From: Amyloporia xantha
Taxonomy: Eukaryota; Basidiomycota; Agaricomycetes; Polyporales; Adustoporiaceae
Assembly (NCBI GenBank): GCA_036971615.1
Contig: JAYKKR010000025.1
Span: forward strand, 186,001-250,000
DNA length: 64,000 bases
Direction: 5' to 3'
Under the pieces are notes generated by a model. It did no database searches and was not told where the DNA came from. It saw nothing but the letters and a program-made list of their open reading frames with translations. Both the position numbers and the translations under genes were made by a program. Positions 1-12,972 of the stretch are shown piece after piece (the stretch's first letter is position 1; each line of letters opens with the position of its first letter).

Positions 1-2730
1 GCGCATAGGGCACAACCGCCGGACTGCCAGACTTGGACCGTTTTGTATGATAGAGACCTGATCTTCGCTGTACGTGCCTATTACAAAATGCACGAGCTCT
101 TCGACCCAGCTGTCACGCTGTGTGTTGCTCTCTGCACAGAGAGCATGTCTCGGACTTGAGCCAGCGGGCCCACGTTTGGCCTCGAGAATGAGGAAGGCAT
201 GGCGATACTCACTGTCTTCGTCTGAATCACGCCTATCTGGTCCTCGCTGCTGGCAGCCGATTTGTGCGCTGGTGGTCATGATGAACCTGAGGTGCACCTC
301 CACGCTACGTCATCAGGAAGAAAAGTGTTAGCGCAGGCACATAACACGAGAAGCGGACGATTTGCACGTGTGTGCAGCGGGGCACACAGATTGGGAGAGA
401 GAAGGATACATTCACGCTTTCATAGTATTCCAAGGAAGGATCCTGCAACACGAAGTACCTGGATTTCCATCTGCCAAAGTTCTTGCCTCACTTCGTCAAG
501 TAACCTTCCTTGTATCCGGCCTGCGAGACAGGCTTCTGAGCCTCATGGACAATGTCTGATGTGAAAAAGGCAATAACTTTGTCCTTATTCTTGACTGGCA
601 GGGCGATCAACGACTGCAGGTACTGCTCGAGAGCGCTCTATGGGAGATAACAAGAAAAGACATTAGCCAATCCGAACAACTGCAGATGTCGAGATGACGC
701 TAAGTAAGGTTTGAAGGCAGAATTCAGGAAGCCCCAAGGGATGATGGTGAGAATAGAAGATGTTAAAAAGATGCAAAAGCTGCAAGCTTAGCAACATGTA
801 GAAAGTGCGAGAAGCCAAGCATGAAAGTGTATGAAAGTGTATCCAATGAAGACAAATAGCTAATCAATACAAACACAAGGGAGGTGGTGAAAACAGGTCT
901 ATTGGCCCATAGTGGAGGAGCAACATTCTGTCACAAGCTTTTGGGAAACAGACACAAAGCAAGATGTTCACAGGAACTCGCAGGATGAAGCAGAATACAA
1001 ACGCACCTTCCTCTGGTCCACCTTCGCCGGTGCGTGGTCCCGCCAAAGCCGCCCCTCCGGCAGGGTGACCATCTTCTTGATAACATTCTTGCTCACACTG
1101 GTGCGCACGCGTGCATCAGGTCCTAGCACATCGCTGTACAGCTTCTCTACGCTCTAGGGCTTCTTACCCTTCCCCGGGTTCACGGATATGACGAAGGAAA
1201 GCACTTCCTTCCCTCGGTCGTTCGGCCAAATGGGTCGACGTGATAACATGTATGTCCGTACGAGGCAAGTCGGTTGCGAGCAGAGAGAGAGTGCGGAACT
1301 TCATCTGTGGTGGGCCCGATGCCATAGGAAAGGGAGAGACAGGTGTGCTGGGCTGCGGAGGTAGGTTTAGTTGTGACGAGTCAGAACTCGCCCAGCCTTG
1401 GCCTGGCGCGAATGCGGTGGTCGAAGGTGGCAGCGGAAACTCTTCAGCTATGGAGTGTTTACTCGTTGCTAAGCTACGCTCGTCCACACTGTCGTATGCA
1501 CTGTCGTCCCCATCATCGGCATTTGATGTGCGGGCACCCTCCATGCCAGAATACACGCTGTCTTCGTCCCTCATGTCAAGGAACGGAGCAGCCTCATCCA
1601 CTGACTTTCGTGAGCGCTCCCCACTTGCTCTAGAACTAAGACTCATGCCCGAGGGTGTGCCCGACTGACTGCACACCGACTCGATCGTCTCTGCGATCTT
1701 GGGCATCTGCAGCTTGATGGGTGAGTTCTGCCCTGAGCCTGACAGGAAGCCTGCCCCGCTGACGCTTGGTCTGGGCATGGGTGAGTCGCCGAGGTTGGTG
1801 TAGTAGCGCTTCGCCTCCTCTGGTAGAGATATGCGCAACTCGTGTGACAGCGCAAACAGCCCTCACACAGCCAACTCGCCGTTCATGACTGGGCTCCGAG
1901 TTAGCGACCTTGCAGAGTATGATCCTTGCTTCTCTGAAGAGACTTGTTGATGTGAGCGTGGTGGCCGCGCTGGAGAGGAGTTGCGAGGAGCGGTATGCTC
2001 TGCAGGTGTTGCCGGGGTCGCCAGTGTCAAGACTACCTGCCCGACAGGCTGTGCCGTATCGAGCGATGGCCGGAATCCTGGCTGCCAATGGCCAAGTGCA
2101 GGTCTGCACGTTCTAATTGAGACATCGCGCTGCCTGCACCCGAACGCTGAGTATTGAAAAAAGTAGTAGAGGCAGATGGCGATTCTGAAGGTGGTCGCGC
2201 GATGATAACAGAGAAGGTCTCTTGGGTCGGACTTACAGCGAGCACGGCAGCTTTGCATCCCTCAGGTGTCCCCTTGCGAGGAAATGGTGAAGGCATCGCC
2301 GAGGTGGAGGAAGATGCGGGGCTCGTGGACAGAGGTGAAGGGGCAGCTGAGGATGTGCACGAACTGATGGAGGAAGGGATGTTGAGGATCGTCTGCAAGC
2401 CATACTGCTCGTTGGCTGCGAACGTGAAACATGGTCATTGGAATGAGAGTGGTGTAACTGTTGGCTGGCACGGCGGACAACTGAGACGAGGGGTTAGCTT
2501 CAATATCTGATGATGGGAGATGGGAATACCTGTGTCATCTGAGTTCATGCGGACCAGAAGTCCTCTTGGATCCGCCGCACTTGACATGCTACTTTCGCTG
2601 CTCTTGAGATGAGTATAAGACGATGGGGCCCGTAGGGTACCCTCCTTCACTTCCCGCCTCTCCTTCTCCCGGTGCACGCGAAGCAACGCATTCGGGTTCC
2701 CTCCCATACTTTGAAGCTTAGCACGATACA
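1..2730 (-). pseudogene. BEM3-like RhoGAP gene, PX and PH portion, decayed and cut by the window edge
   Basis: Reading leftwards, a serine-rich N-terminal region (about 2706-1240) is followed by a PX domain (motifs WPNDRGKEVLSFVI, VEKLYSDVL, LWRDHAPAKVDQRK; about 1240-1030), then after an intron by ALEQYLQSLIALPVKNKDKV and a PH domain (GYKEGYLTK, SRYFVLQDPSLEYYES, YRHAFLILEAK; about 630-60). This PX-PH order is that of fungal BEM3 Rho GTPase-activating proteins, which act on Cdc42 at polarity sites; the RhoGAP domain would lie left of base 1. Short GT-AG introns are visible near 650-1030 and 305-425. Breaks seen: in-frame TGA at 1863-1865, a frameshift near 1230, TAG at 1154-1156 where the family has Trp, and TGA at 488-490 where the family has Arg. 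It is therefore a decaying copy. Family assignment is from recognised motifs, not a search. Confidence 0.7.
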
Positions 2731-2799
2731 AGTGTGCTCCCCAGAGCAGACTTGAACGAAAACAACAGAAAACAGAATAAAAAAGAGAAGACACCTACC

Positions 2800-5681
2800 A
2801 TGATATCACCAACAATATCATACTCCTCCCATAGAATTCCCAGCTCGTACTCTTCTACCAATATGTCCGTGTGCGCGCGGGATCTGGGCCCTGCATTGGG
2901 GCCATCAAGATTGTTATTGCTCGCAGTGCATCTAAAGTACATGTCCCATCAGTAAAGACGAACGGGAGGTGTGTAGATTACTCAATATCTTGCACACCAT
3001 CCTTGCACTATACATGCAAGGAGTGCTTGCTCCAGGTAGTCTGCTATATAAGGTCCCAGTCCATATAGGACTCGACGGAAGTAATTATCCGCACATTGAA
3101 GGACTTCAGGTGTTGTCATCGCCTTCTTGAGAGACATAAGAATTCTTGATAGTGACGAATGGAAAAGCTGTCAGCGGAATTTGCAGAACTTCGGATCATT
3201 CTTGTAACACCTGTCCGCTGTACATGTTTATGTTAGAAACATCGAAAAATGAACATAATGCTTTGCAGGATTTACTTTTAGGTATTGCCAGAAATCCGCA
3301 AAGCAATAGCATTGCGATGTGCTCGACAAACATTGTTATGTGTATTACCGATACCTATATACAGTGGGTAATACTCAGTCTGGCCGGTTGCAACCGAGAC
3401 CGTCATCTTGTCACTCCCTAATATCATGATGATTGGAACAAATGCCGCCCCATGGGTACGGGTACTTGGATCTTTAGCAATAATATCCTACAACTATATA
3501 ATGAAGATCATTCTCCATAATTAGTTAAGGATGGGCTTACCGCTTGCTTCCAAGCCCAGTCACCACCCATGAAATTCTTCGGTATACGACTGCCATCAAC
3601 AAACTCCCGTACAGGTGCGTAATCGATTTCTCCGTCAAAGTCAACGTTACCGACCATATTCCGCACGACCAAAAGCGGATCCCGGAACCAGACGTCAAAT
3701 TTGGCCGTCATCCATGGAGGTGCATTGTCGGGAAGATCACCCTTATAACCCATGCGGAAAGACTCTCATTTCACGTCTCCGAGTAGTGTTGAGTCGATTG
3801 TTGCATATAAATGATCAGTACTGTCAAAAGGGGTGTCATCGTGGTGCCAAAGGAGAGTCGAGGCCGAAAGTTCCAATAGAGCGTCAATGTTGCCACCTGA
3901 CATCCAGTGGTCGCGCTCATAGAGAAGTTCAGTGGCTTGGAAAGCGGTCCTGCTGCGATAAGGACTCCAGTCATTTGGGGAGGGAACCGGGCGATGAGGA
4001 GGAGGGGCATCGTCTGGTAGAAAGACACTGTTTTTGTCACAACGTCTGCCTGGGGGGGGATAGAGTCTATGTCAGTATGGTGCGCAAGTCAAAAACATCT
4101 TGATCGACATACCATTAATGTACGGATTATACCCACAGGATCATGAGCAGGAATCTTATCATCGTCTCCATCCTCAGATGTATCTGGGTCACCTTCATCG
4201 TCCGACGATGACGAACGATCTTCGACATCTGAATTCGGATTGACGTCGCTACCCTGATCGGCTTCAACCCACGATGCCTGTTCTTCAAACATGAGGTGTT
4301 CATTGAACCCATCGAGAACTCCTTGAAACTCTTCGCCGTATTCGGAGTTTAAGCCTGCGGGAGAAGATCGACCATCTAAAACAGAAGTAAGTAAACATAT
4401 TTGATTTAAATTGGTAAGACTGAGACGTACCTGCACTCGCTTGATCGCTAGACGTACTTGTATCCGCTGATACGACCTACGAAACCCTAACCAACCCTGA
4501 ATAGTCTTAGTGGAGGGGAGTTAGCAGCAAGGGTGTCCCGCAGTTTGAGTGAACACGAGAAACACCTTCGAAAAAGGTTACGAACGCTAGGGAACGGTAC
4601 GAGGTAGCTCGACACATCGTCGAAGCTACTCAAAGGCTGTGTAAGGTTAGCGAGACTCGGTAGAGACAATCAAAGCTCGGTAGAGCTCTTTGATGTATCG
4701 TAGAGGGAAGAGAAACGATTCAATAGGGTGGACTTAGCTAGGACACGGTTCGAGACGCAACGCAGTTCTTCAACGGTAGTCGAAGGCGATCATAAGATCA
4801 AAGGTTCAACGAGACGGTTTTGATGAGTAGACACAGTGACGAGGTCTTGAAGTTACGTAGTGAAGACGAAGTAGCGTAGTAGAAGACTTAGACGTAGGGT
4901 GAACTCGACTTATGAGCTCTGAACTCGAGGGGGAAAAGGAACTTGTATTTTGGAGAGAAGTATGACAGATTTTATACTACGAAACAGAACACTACGACTA
5001 TCAAGAGTGGCACACTAGTACGAGTGGCTTTGCATTGTCCTACATGAGTCCGCCTCACCGAGTGGCACGTATCGAGGCCATCGGTAGAGTGACGTCATGC
5101 CGAACGTGGAAATGAAGTGGAACCTACGATACAACTCGGGCCGATATCCGGTGTCGAAGGCACGCCGCGAGGCTCATTACCTAATTGGGAAAGACCAGAC
5201 GTGTCGGTGTGGCACGAAGCGATGCATGCGTTGGACGAGCAGCGTAAAGTGGCACTATTGTCCGCCGAATGCGGGAGATGGTCCTGGATCTAAGGGCAAG
5301 CCTTGGAACAACCGCGCCGAGCTTCGCACAAGCATAGCGAACGGTCGACGATGTCGAAGGGTGTCAAGGGATACTGAGCGTCGGGGGTCACATGCGTAGC
5401 ATCGAAGAACATCGAAGGCGAAATCGAAGTGTTGAGTGACTGAGCCGAAGTGCCGTGCGGGATGTGATTGCCAAAAAGAGCTGTATCGGGGCCCAGAGGG
5501 GCTTGGTGCCTATCACTGCATCGTCTTCACCATCTGACGGCACATTGTCCTCGACCTCCCACTCTAGTCCTCCACCCTCAAACTCCTGCATAACATAATC
5601 GGCATCCTCCTCGGCACCTTCAACCTGAGACGTGTCGTCTTTGTCATTTATAGTGGATAATCTTCTTTGTACTTTGTACAC
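2800..5681 (-). pseudogene. Plavaka-type DNA transposase, multi-exon, broken
   Basis: Exons read leftwards: an acidic N-terminal exon (5681-5516), an LTR-like insertion, a second acidic exon (4436-4110), then a long exon (about 4060-3540) with LYERDHWMSGG, APPWMTAKFDVWFRDP, EIDYAPVREF and FMGGDWAWKQ. After a GT-AG intron (acceptor at 3488-3491) come FVPIIMILGSDKMTVSVATG, THNNVCRAHRNA and GFLAIPK, then an exon with VLYGLGPYIADY and ACIVQGWCAR (about 3230-2970), and one with SRAHTDILVEEYELG (about 2935-2800). These blocks in this order are the Plavaka transposase signature (CACTA-related, common in basidiomycetes). Breaks: TGA for Trp just before the MGYKGD block (about 3765), a 1-nt slip before GFLAIPK, TGA for Arg in KFCKFR, and loss of everything after about 2800, where the BEM3-like copy begins. 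Confidence 0.8.
4468..5515 (+). repeat. LTR-like repeat R, copy 1
   Basis: Starts TGATACGACCTACGAAACCC and ends GGTGCCTATCA, so bounded by TG...CA with a 5-bp inverted TGATA/TATCA. The interior is rich in the word TCGAAG and has no convincing ORF. Three other copies are in the window (18250, 23172/23582, 31035). It sits inside the acidic 5' coding part of the Plavaka gene; reading across it gives a plausible acidic/serine join. I could not find a clear target duplication. It could be a solo LTR or a non-autonomous LTR-like element. Confidence 0.65.
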
Positions 5682-5689
5682 TTTTTTGT

Positions 5690-5942
5690 CTAATCTACCC
5701 CATACCTGAGCGCTTCACACTCTTTAATCCTCTGGATTATCCCAAGGTTTCCCCCACTGTCAGGCTACCTTTGTTATGCAGGATTATCCAGAGGATAAGC
5801 CTGAGCATAATCTAGAAGATAATCCAGAGGATTATCCAGGAAAAGAAATCAATTATGACACCAGGAGGGATTGAACCCCAGGATTCCCACATTTCCATAA
5901 TAGGCAAGTAGACAGGCAACCTAACCACTACACCATAAGTCC
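5690..5942 (-). repeat. tRNA-derived SINE, copy 1
   Basis: Reading leftwards from 5942 the sequence starts GGACTTATGGTGTAGTGGTT, which holds an A-box-like core, and has a B box GGTTCAATCCC at 5868-5878. The acceptor stem does not close, so this is a SINE head rather than a tRNA gene. The body (5857-5690) repeats GGATAATCC/GGATTATCC words in both orientations. The same head occurs at 27750-27840 with a different body. Confidence 0.65.
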
Positions 5943-5947
5943 TTGTA

Positions 5948-8738
5948 CTTGGTGGGAGCGGGCCAATAAATGGCAGGATGATTCCTGAGGATTTTGAAGT
6001 GCTGTCTTCCATTATAGCCCCACAAGGTTTAGTAATGTAAGATTTTCATTACAATTGGATGACTTGCCTCTGATTACTCTTCAGATATTGACTCTACAAA
6101 CTTATAGAGACAATCTGATGGCTTGGAAAACTAATCCCAGTAAGTGTACCAACCTACTATATTAACTTTACAAGCACATGGCAACAGTCATAGAAACAGA
6201 CTGCAAAGATATTACAAAAATTGAAACTGGATCTTGATACAGGTGTATGTCAGTGAATATTGAGAATCTCAATACAAACATTACAACATTTCCTAATGAA
6301 GTAAGTGAGTTCTGTCTGATGGAGTGTAAAAGTGATTTTGACCCTAACCCATTAGAAACTCTTGTAGTGTCATTAGAACAATTACTTACAAAGTGAACAT
6401 TCTCTATCAAATGAGCCTACTATGTATTTTTCACATTTTGTAATGACATTACAAACTCACTCTAATGAGAGTATGAAGTCATCCTCATGATTACATCAGC
6501 TTGCTCTTGACCATACAAACTTGCTTTTGAGATCATACATATTCACTCTATCTGCAATGCAAACCTGCTCTGGCTATAACAATGCTATTTATCAACCAAA
6601 TCTTACAACAGCCATATCTCAGTAATTATTGAGAATTCCAATACAAACATTACAACTTTTCCTAATGAAGTAAGTAGGTTCTATCTGATGGAATATAAAA
6701 GTGATTTTCCACACTAACCACATACAAACCTTTCTAATGTCATTACAACATTTACTTATCAAGTCAACCCTGCCTTTCAAATGGGGCCATTATGTATTTC
6801 ACCCACTTTTTAATGACATTACAAATTTGCTCTAATTACCATTTGAAAGTCATATCAGTCACCTTTGTATTCAAAGTCAGTGTAATGACCATACATGTTT
6901 GCTCTAATGGCACTACAAACTCACTGGAATCACCACACAAACTCATCATACTAGCCATACAAACTTATCCTAATTATCATTCAAATGTATTGTATTGACC
7001 CTACAAAGTCACCATAAGTATCATACAAACCTACACTAATCACCATTGAATCTGACTCTAATGTTCATATAAAGTTACTCTAGTATCGCTACAAGCTCAC
7101 CCTGATCACCATAGAATCATATTGTATTGACTATACAAGTCATTCTAATGATCATATGAACTCACTATAATTACCATACAAACTTACTCTAGTCAACATA
7201 CAAACTTACTCTAATCCCCATACAAAGTCATTGTAATGACCATACAAACTCACTCTAATAACCATACAAACTCACTCTAATGACCTTACAAAGTCATTGT
7301 AATGACCATACAAACTTAATCTAATCTGCATACAACACCACTCAAATCACCATACAACTTACTCTAATGACCATACAAACTTGAAGTTACTCTACTCTCC
7401 ACAGAAAGTCGCTCTAATGGCTAATGGCTCTACAAACTAAGTCTAATTATCATACAAACTCACTCACCCTAGAAACACATTGTATTGACATTACCAACTT
7501 GCTCTAATCACCATACAAATCTACTCTAATGATCATACAAACTCACTACAATTATCATACAGACCTAGTTCAATCAGCATACAATGTCGCACTGATCACC
7601 ATTCAAGTTATTCTAGGGGGCATACTAACCTGCTGTGAATACAGTGCAAAGCTCTCTAAGGTCCTTACAAACATGCTCTAATGATATCTATATAGCAGGC
7701 TTACAATGAAGTCTATAAAGAACAGATAAAGCCGTGTTTACAGGCTTGCGCTTGGAGCGCATTTTCGGGCACCTAAAAAGTGGCTGACACTCGGAAAGGC
7801 AATGATCATTGAATAGCAGATTTGTTATGGCCTCAAATCCTTAGGAACTTGAATGGGAGATGGGTACACCATAGTCCAAGGTGTGTACCAATTTTCAGCC
7901 GATTTAATTAAGAATTGAAGCCACAGCAAGGTGCGCTTTTTTCCATTTCCGGCAATTCCCGTGGGCATCTACGGGCGCATAGGGCGATCCACTGGAAGGG
8001 ATCACCCTATGCGCACTTAGAATTTTCGCACTTTGGGGTCATGTGACCGCTTTTTCTGCTCTTTGGAGGCTCATGCTGAGCTCATTCTGGGCTCAAACAA
8101 TGCATGAAAATCACCTAAAATAAGGGAATGTCTTTCTCCTTCATTTGGAATCCCTATCTGACATTTTTCACATCTCACATACAGCCATATTTCCGCATTT
8201 GGGCAAGTGTATATGGGGTCTATATGCCATAGATAAATAGTAACAAATCTCAAAAAATAGGAGACAGCCTTTCAACAGCCATGGCTACCCCCTGATGTAA
8301 GCATTTCCTTATATGGCAATATTTGAATGTGGTCAATCCAACAGTATACACACTTCAAAGGCCAGTAGGCCGCTGATCTGTCACATGTCCAAGGATAAGC
8401 ACACGTGATTAGACACATGATCTAATCATGTGACATACCATACAAGGACATAGATAAGATATGGGCTAGATCTTATCTCATCAATGTTGGGGGTTGTTTG
8501 TACAAGTCGCGTCGTGCTGGCAGGTTTGTATTGAACTTTGTAATGGGTAAGAAACTTTTGTATTGAGACTACAAGGGACCTTACAACAGCAGTAACAAAA
8601 GCCTGACCCTAACCCCAGGATCTTGGGCGCTTACAATACAAATTTTGTATTGAATTGGGTTCCCACGCTTAGGGCGCAAAAGTTGGTGTCGCGACTTTTG
8701 CTCACCAGAGAAACGCTTCCTTCGTACCTCAGGAATCG
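5948..8738 (+). mobile_element. AT-rich non-autonomous element F, copy 1
   Basis: Begins CTTGGTGGGAGCGGG and ends CCTCAGGAATCG, with TA just outside each end. About 1.2 kb of the interior (6850-7690) is a degenerate array of about 20-bp units built on the words ACCATACAAACT and TCTAATGA. No ORF is convincing. A second copy lies at 35039-38709 inside element B, nearly collinear. A subterminal GACGATTCCTGAGG-like word near the left end is inverted relative to the right end. Its superfamily is unknown to me. Confidence 0.7.
7975..8014. other. hairpin in element F copy 1
   Basis: Arms GCGCATAGGGCGATCC (7975-7990) and GGATCACCCTATGCGC (7999-8014) pair around an 8-base loop with one mismatch. The same hairpin is present twice in F copy 2, one with perfect 15-bp arms at 37947-37984. 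Confidence 0.8.
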
Positions 8739-9865
8739 TAATATAGATATAAGATTTAGTCAATATATACTATAGTCTCCCCAAGGGATGCTATATATCT
8801 GGACTTCAACAAATTTCGACTTTTTGGCTGTTTCTGTATAGTGTTCTTTGCTGTCTCTGATATGCATTCTCATTGATATTTCCCTGCTGTGTAGTCTCAT
8901 GAGCACTACCAGCACTTTCCAAAAAAGGAAATATTGCCATATATGGTATACACTATCACTATATATGAGGTTGCATGTCATTTCAAGCCTCACAATGCAT
9001 GATACCCCAATATATTATTTTTTTGTTATTTCAACATTCAATGAATTTTCTGGTGCATTTATTATCAATATATTGAATAGACACATTGAAATGGATCCCA
9101 GTTGTATATGGCATCCCCATATTGACCATTACTATATTTGGAATGGCCCATTCAAATGCTTTCTAATGATATATAATAGCCCCACATTTTACTGCATATT
9201 TTTATTGCCCCATTTGAATGGATCCCAATGATATATAAAAACCCTGTATTGAATATTACCATATTTGGAATGGCCCATTCAAATGGAGTCTAATGGTGTA
9301 TGGCAAGCATTGAGCCAATAGCATTTCTGAATAGCCCCATTCAAATGGATTCTAATGATATACAACAACCCTATATGGGATATTACCATACTTGGATTGG
9401 CAGAAATAAGCGGATTTTAATGATATATAATGGCCCAGAACCTATCCAGTAGAAATATTACAATACCCATTTACAATGATTTACAGGGCTTACAATATCC
9501 ATCCACAATGATTTACAGGGCTCACAATGACCATCCACAATGATTTACAGGGCTTACAATGCTCATTTGCAATCATTTATAGGACATTCACAATCATTTA
9601 CAGGGCTCACAATGCTCGTTTACAATCATTCACAGGACAATCACAATCATTTACAGGGCTTACAATGCTCATCCACAATCATTTACAACAGTTCACAGCA
9701 GTCATCTACAATGCTTGTAGCACAATGGTCATTCACAATATAGGAGCATTCACAATATCCAGGCATTCACAACATAGAAAGGGCTTGTATTACAATACAA
9801 TGCTAACTCACCATGCACAACCACTACAGCACAGCTAAGGGCAATTGTACTACAATCCTGGGAAC
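8739..9865. other. AT-rich gene-free stretch with degenerate repeats
   Basis: No gene recognised. From about 9130 to 9440 there are imperfect units of roughly 110 bases built on CCCATTCAAATGGA and TCTAATGATATA. The ORFs crossing it are low-complexity and lack family features. Confidence 0.6.
9470..9735 (+). repeat. minisatellite, about 33-36 bp units
   Basis: Tandem units of the form ATTTACAGGGCTTACAATGC followed by TCATCCACAATC, about seven copies with drift. Ends about 130 bases before the truncated left side of element E. Confidence 0.8.
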
Positions 9866-11480
9866 CACGGCTGACGCATCACAGTTGGTGCACAGCGTGG
9901 AAATTGCTGGGATACCCAATTTGGGTATGTGGCTGAAGTTGCGCTCATGCTGCTCAGCCAGTACGAACATTTTGAGCATATATATTTTGTAAATAAGACA
10001 TATAGAGTACTCAGAATATATAGATTAGTGTACATGACAATTAATTTGGCTTTCCTGTTCTTTCTTAGAGAGCTATACACAAAACATATTTGTTTTGGCT
10101 TCAGAATGACCAAAATATCGGCATTTTTGGTGAATACCATTAGCAATAGGCAATACAGTAGTAGAATACAATATAAACTGTGATATAAAGTATATAAGAA
10201 TTAACTCTATGTAGCTTTGGTGTGGATAGATGAACATTTGTGGCTGTGATACTCGAAACAGCCGTATAGACAGGTAAGCAAATGTTTCGAGCATCGAGTC
10301 ACGCCTGGTTGAACGCGCCTCCTGATTGGCTGCGCTATGCCTCTGCCGACTCGGGACTCTTCCTCACCTCGCAGATCTTGTCCTGTACCTCTCATTCTTG
10401 GTAAGCAAATCCTAATAGTATTATACTGTGCTAATGTAAATTATGGCGTGGATTGGGGCACTATTGAGAACACAGTAATGTTCTCTTACTGTGTTCTCAA
10501 TAGTGCCTCAGATGAATGTAGGATGTTAAGACGCCTTCCTCTTTGGGTAAGTCCGGCACGTGCCGGACTGCCAAAGGTGACGCGTCACCTATGGTGTCTG
10601 CTCGACGACAACAACCACGACAACGACAGTGTCGTCATCATCCCACTGCTGCCTGCGAGCAGCGTCAAAAGGTAAGCTTTCTTTCTTTTACTGTATTTAT
10701 ATCCCACTAATCTGTATATTAGGAGCTCTCGAGCTGCTGCACGCCCGCTAGCTGGCCCCGCGGATGCCCAGTACTGACATCGCTGCGCCACTTGCACGTC
10801 CCACCCCCGCCACTCATATGTCCCATCCCCGCCACTTGCAAGTCCCACCTCTGCCATGTCACTCACATGTCCTACCCCCACCCCACTGCTCGCACATCCC
10901 ACCCCACCGATTGTCTGCCCCCACCGCTTGTCTGCCCCCGCCCCAAGCTCGCACTTCCTACCCCACTGCTCGCACTTCCTACTCCGCCGCTCATTCCCAC
11001 TCCCGCTGCTCACATGTCCGACCCCCGCTGCTCAATACTTCCACCATGCCCCTCGCTCACTCATCCAACACTCAACCCATTCCCGCCCACTCGCCCACCT
11101 GACACTCGGCCCATCCCCGCTCAACCCATTCTTGCTCGCTCGGCTGCACAATGCTTGACCCATCCTGCCCGATACTTCTGTAGTTACTGGAATAAAATAC
11201 ATATTTTGTGAATTTTTATGATTTATTTGAGCCATACAAACCCTTGAATACATAGTTTGCCATATATTGAATGACCCAACACTCACGGAATACATACCTA
11301 CCCAATATAGTAACTAGCCGTGATGCCGAGGGGCCCTACAGTGAAGGCTAGGAGGCCCCAGAGGGTCCAGTGAAGACCCTGGAAGTGATGCACCAGGGTG
11401 CAGGGAGATAGCCTTCCTGGTGCATAACGGGTCTGGGGGCTTATCTGCTATATGGTGCATCAGGCATACATAAGTTGGTG
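9866..11480 (+). mobile_element. Element E: truncated copy of the A/C family
   Basis: Holds the core shared with A and C (9900-10600: ACCCAATTTGGGTATGTGGC, an ATTGGCTGCG CCAAT-box region, a long hairpin, the palindrome GGTGACGCGTCACC), then CTGCTGCCTGCGAGCAGCGT, a GT-AG intron-like segment (10673 to about 10720), a GC-rich Pro/Ser low-complexity arm (10740-11170), AATAAA at about 11192, and a diverged terminal cassette ending CATAAGTTGGTG at 11480. The left arm and left terminus are missing. Compared with C the same arm type is joined to the opposite side of the core. The right end cuts into the F-box gene. Confidence 0.7.
10457..10507. other. 22-bp perfect hairpin in the core of element E
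   Basis: GCACTATTGAGAACACAGTAA (10458-10478) is perfectly inverted at 10486-10506 around a 7-base loop, plus one more flanking G-C pair. Hairpins of different length occur at the equivalent place in C (45938-45969) and A (21329-21350). Confidence 0.9.
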
Positions 11481-12972
11481 GCAACATCGGGTGGCACAGT
11501 GACACCGATGGCCTGCAGGAGAGATAATCCCTCCATCATTGTCATGATCGTGGAAAATGATTGTCCAAAAGTGTTTTCATCTATTTTGGCATCGGGAAAG
11601 ATGTGCAATGCTTCCAAGCCACTAGAGGAACAGATTAGGTGTGGAATATAAGAGAGCGGTGCCTTCAGCTTGCGCAGCAAGGATTGAATTTTTGGCAATA
11701 CACGAAAAGGGTACACGTGATTGCACCCGGAGTGCAAGTCGGGGCCGATCTCCAGGTTGATAAGGCTTCTGTGGCGAGACAGGAATGTGTCGAGACTGGC
11801 ACATGGAATGTACCCCTCTATTTTGAGTTCTGTTAGTGTAAGCACTGTGATATGGTGCAAGACCTCAGACCATTGAGTCAACACAGTTGTCATCGGGCCA
11901 TACAGCCGGAGAGCCTGTATCTGAGAACCGTTCAACATCTGAAGAGTCCAGGATAGAAACATAGGAGACAACAGCAACAATGTTTCTCCCTCAAAGTTTG
12001 TGAGGCAGGAATATGAGATTGAGGGAAGTGCATGTCGTTTGGCCTATCTGGGGGATAATTCTGGGGAGCTATTCAGGTTGAAGTGTCTAATCCGTAATTG
12101 ATGAATTCCCGACTGTAGAATAGAATAGCATAAAGGTATGTAGACACCGTCTTCTGCAGGTCCTGAGCACCATAAATATACATTGGTGATTGCCAATGAG
12201 CATATGCTTTGAAAGAAGTGTTGGAGCAGAGTGCACTGAATCGCGACCTCGGGGTCAAGGATGGAAAAATGACAGGAGATCAAGGTGGGGGTCTCGAAGT
12301 TCAGTGAACGTTGCCAGATATCCAGGACAGAAAATGTGTCACCACGAATGTAGACTTTGCGTGACAGCCGCAGACCTTTCCTTCGAAGATATAGAGGCAT
12401 GAGTATGGCATGTAGTCGAATGCAGGCCAAGGACAATTCGTATATGGCTTCATCTAGCATTTCATGCGCTATAGCACGAATCAATTTGCACGGAATTGAC
12501 ATCAAGATGTCCTGTCCATGAGCAGTAGGGCCCTTAATGATACACCGGTCAGCTTGAAAAAAAATCAGATCATCGCTCAACACGTACAGTTCTATCATCA
12601 GAGCTTTCGCCACACAAACACTTTGGAGTGCAAGTACCCACCAAGTTTTCAGCATGATGTTTCTTTCTCTATGGACGCAGTCTCAGATACGGTGTTCTTC
12701 GTGTTCATGGGGCACTTACAATGCGAGCCTCAGATCTTTCGCTTTCATCATGTGGTTCAAATTTTGGCCCAGGCTGCACAGATACCGCCTTACCACCCAA
12801 GAGTCAGAAATATAAGAGCCCTGCATAATCGACCGCTTACCTGCACATGACCATCAGAGCGAGCACACTTGATGTCTTTCCGTCCCATCAAGTCAGATGC
12901 TTTGCGCTTCTGTCCTTGCCGGCAAGGACTAGCTATGAGATATGGAGCGAGAATGCTGTGAAGAATACCCAT
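11481..12972 (-). pseudogene. F-box/LRR-like protein gene, in-frame stop, 3' end cut by element E
   Basis: An F-box-like segment (IPCKLIRAIAHEMLDEAIYE then LSLACIRLHAILMPLYLRRK, about 12505-12380) is followed by leucine-rich sequence (LTLTELKIEGYIP, SLINLEIGPDLHSG, SGLEALHIFPDA). Basidiomycetes have many such F-box proteins, usually substrate adaptors of SCF ubiquitin ligases. Two ORFs (12655-12044 and 12043-11481) are in the same frame and are separated only by a TAG at 12044-12046. The C terminus runs straight into the terminal cassette of element E at 11480, so the end of the LRR region is lost. A likely first exon (12972-12842, start MGILHSI) ends at a GTAAGC donor; the middle exons are uncertain. 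Confidence 0.6.

Noticed and set aside
4475..4500. Telomere-like AACCCTAACC words, also at 18265, 23310 and 31055
   Set aside because: They are two-unit words in the first 40 bases of repeat R, the same in each copy, not an array.
5858..5942. Possible tRNA gene
   Set aside because: A and B boxes are present but the acceptor stem does not pair and no anticodon arm is formed. Best explained as a SINE head.
6850..7690. CRISPR-like array of CATACAAACT units in element F
   Set aside because: Units are degenerate and about 20 bases long without unique spacers of fixed size, and the context is eukaryotic.
9527..9838. ORFs with repeated GLQCSFAIIYRTF-like peptides
   Set aside because: They are translations of the 33-36 bp minisatellite and have no other support.
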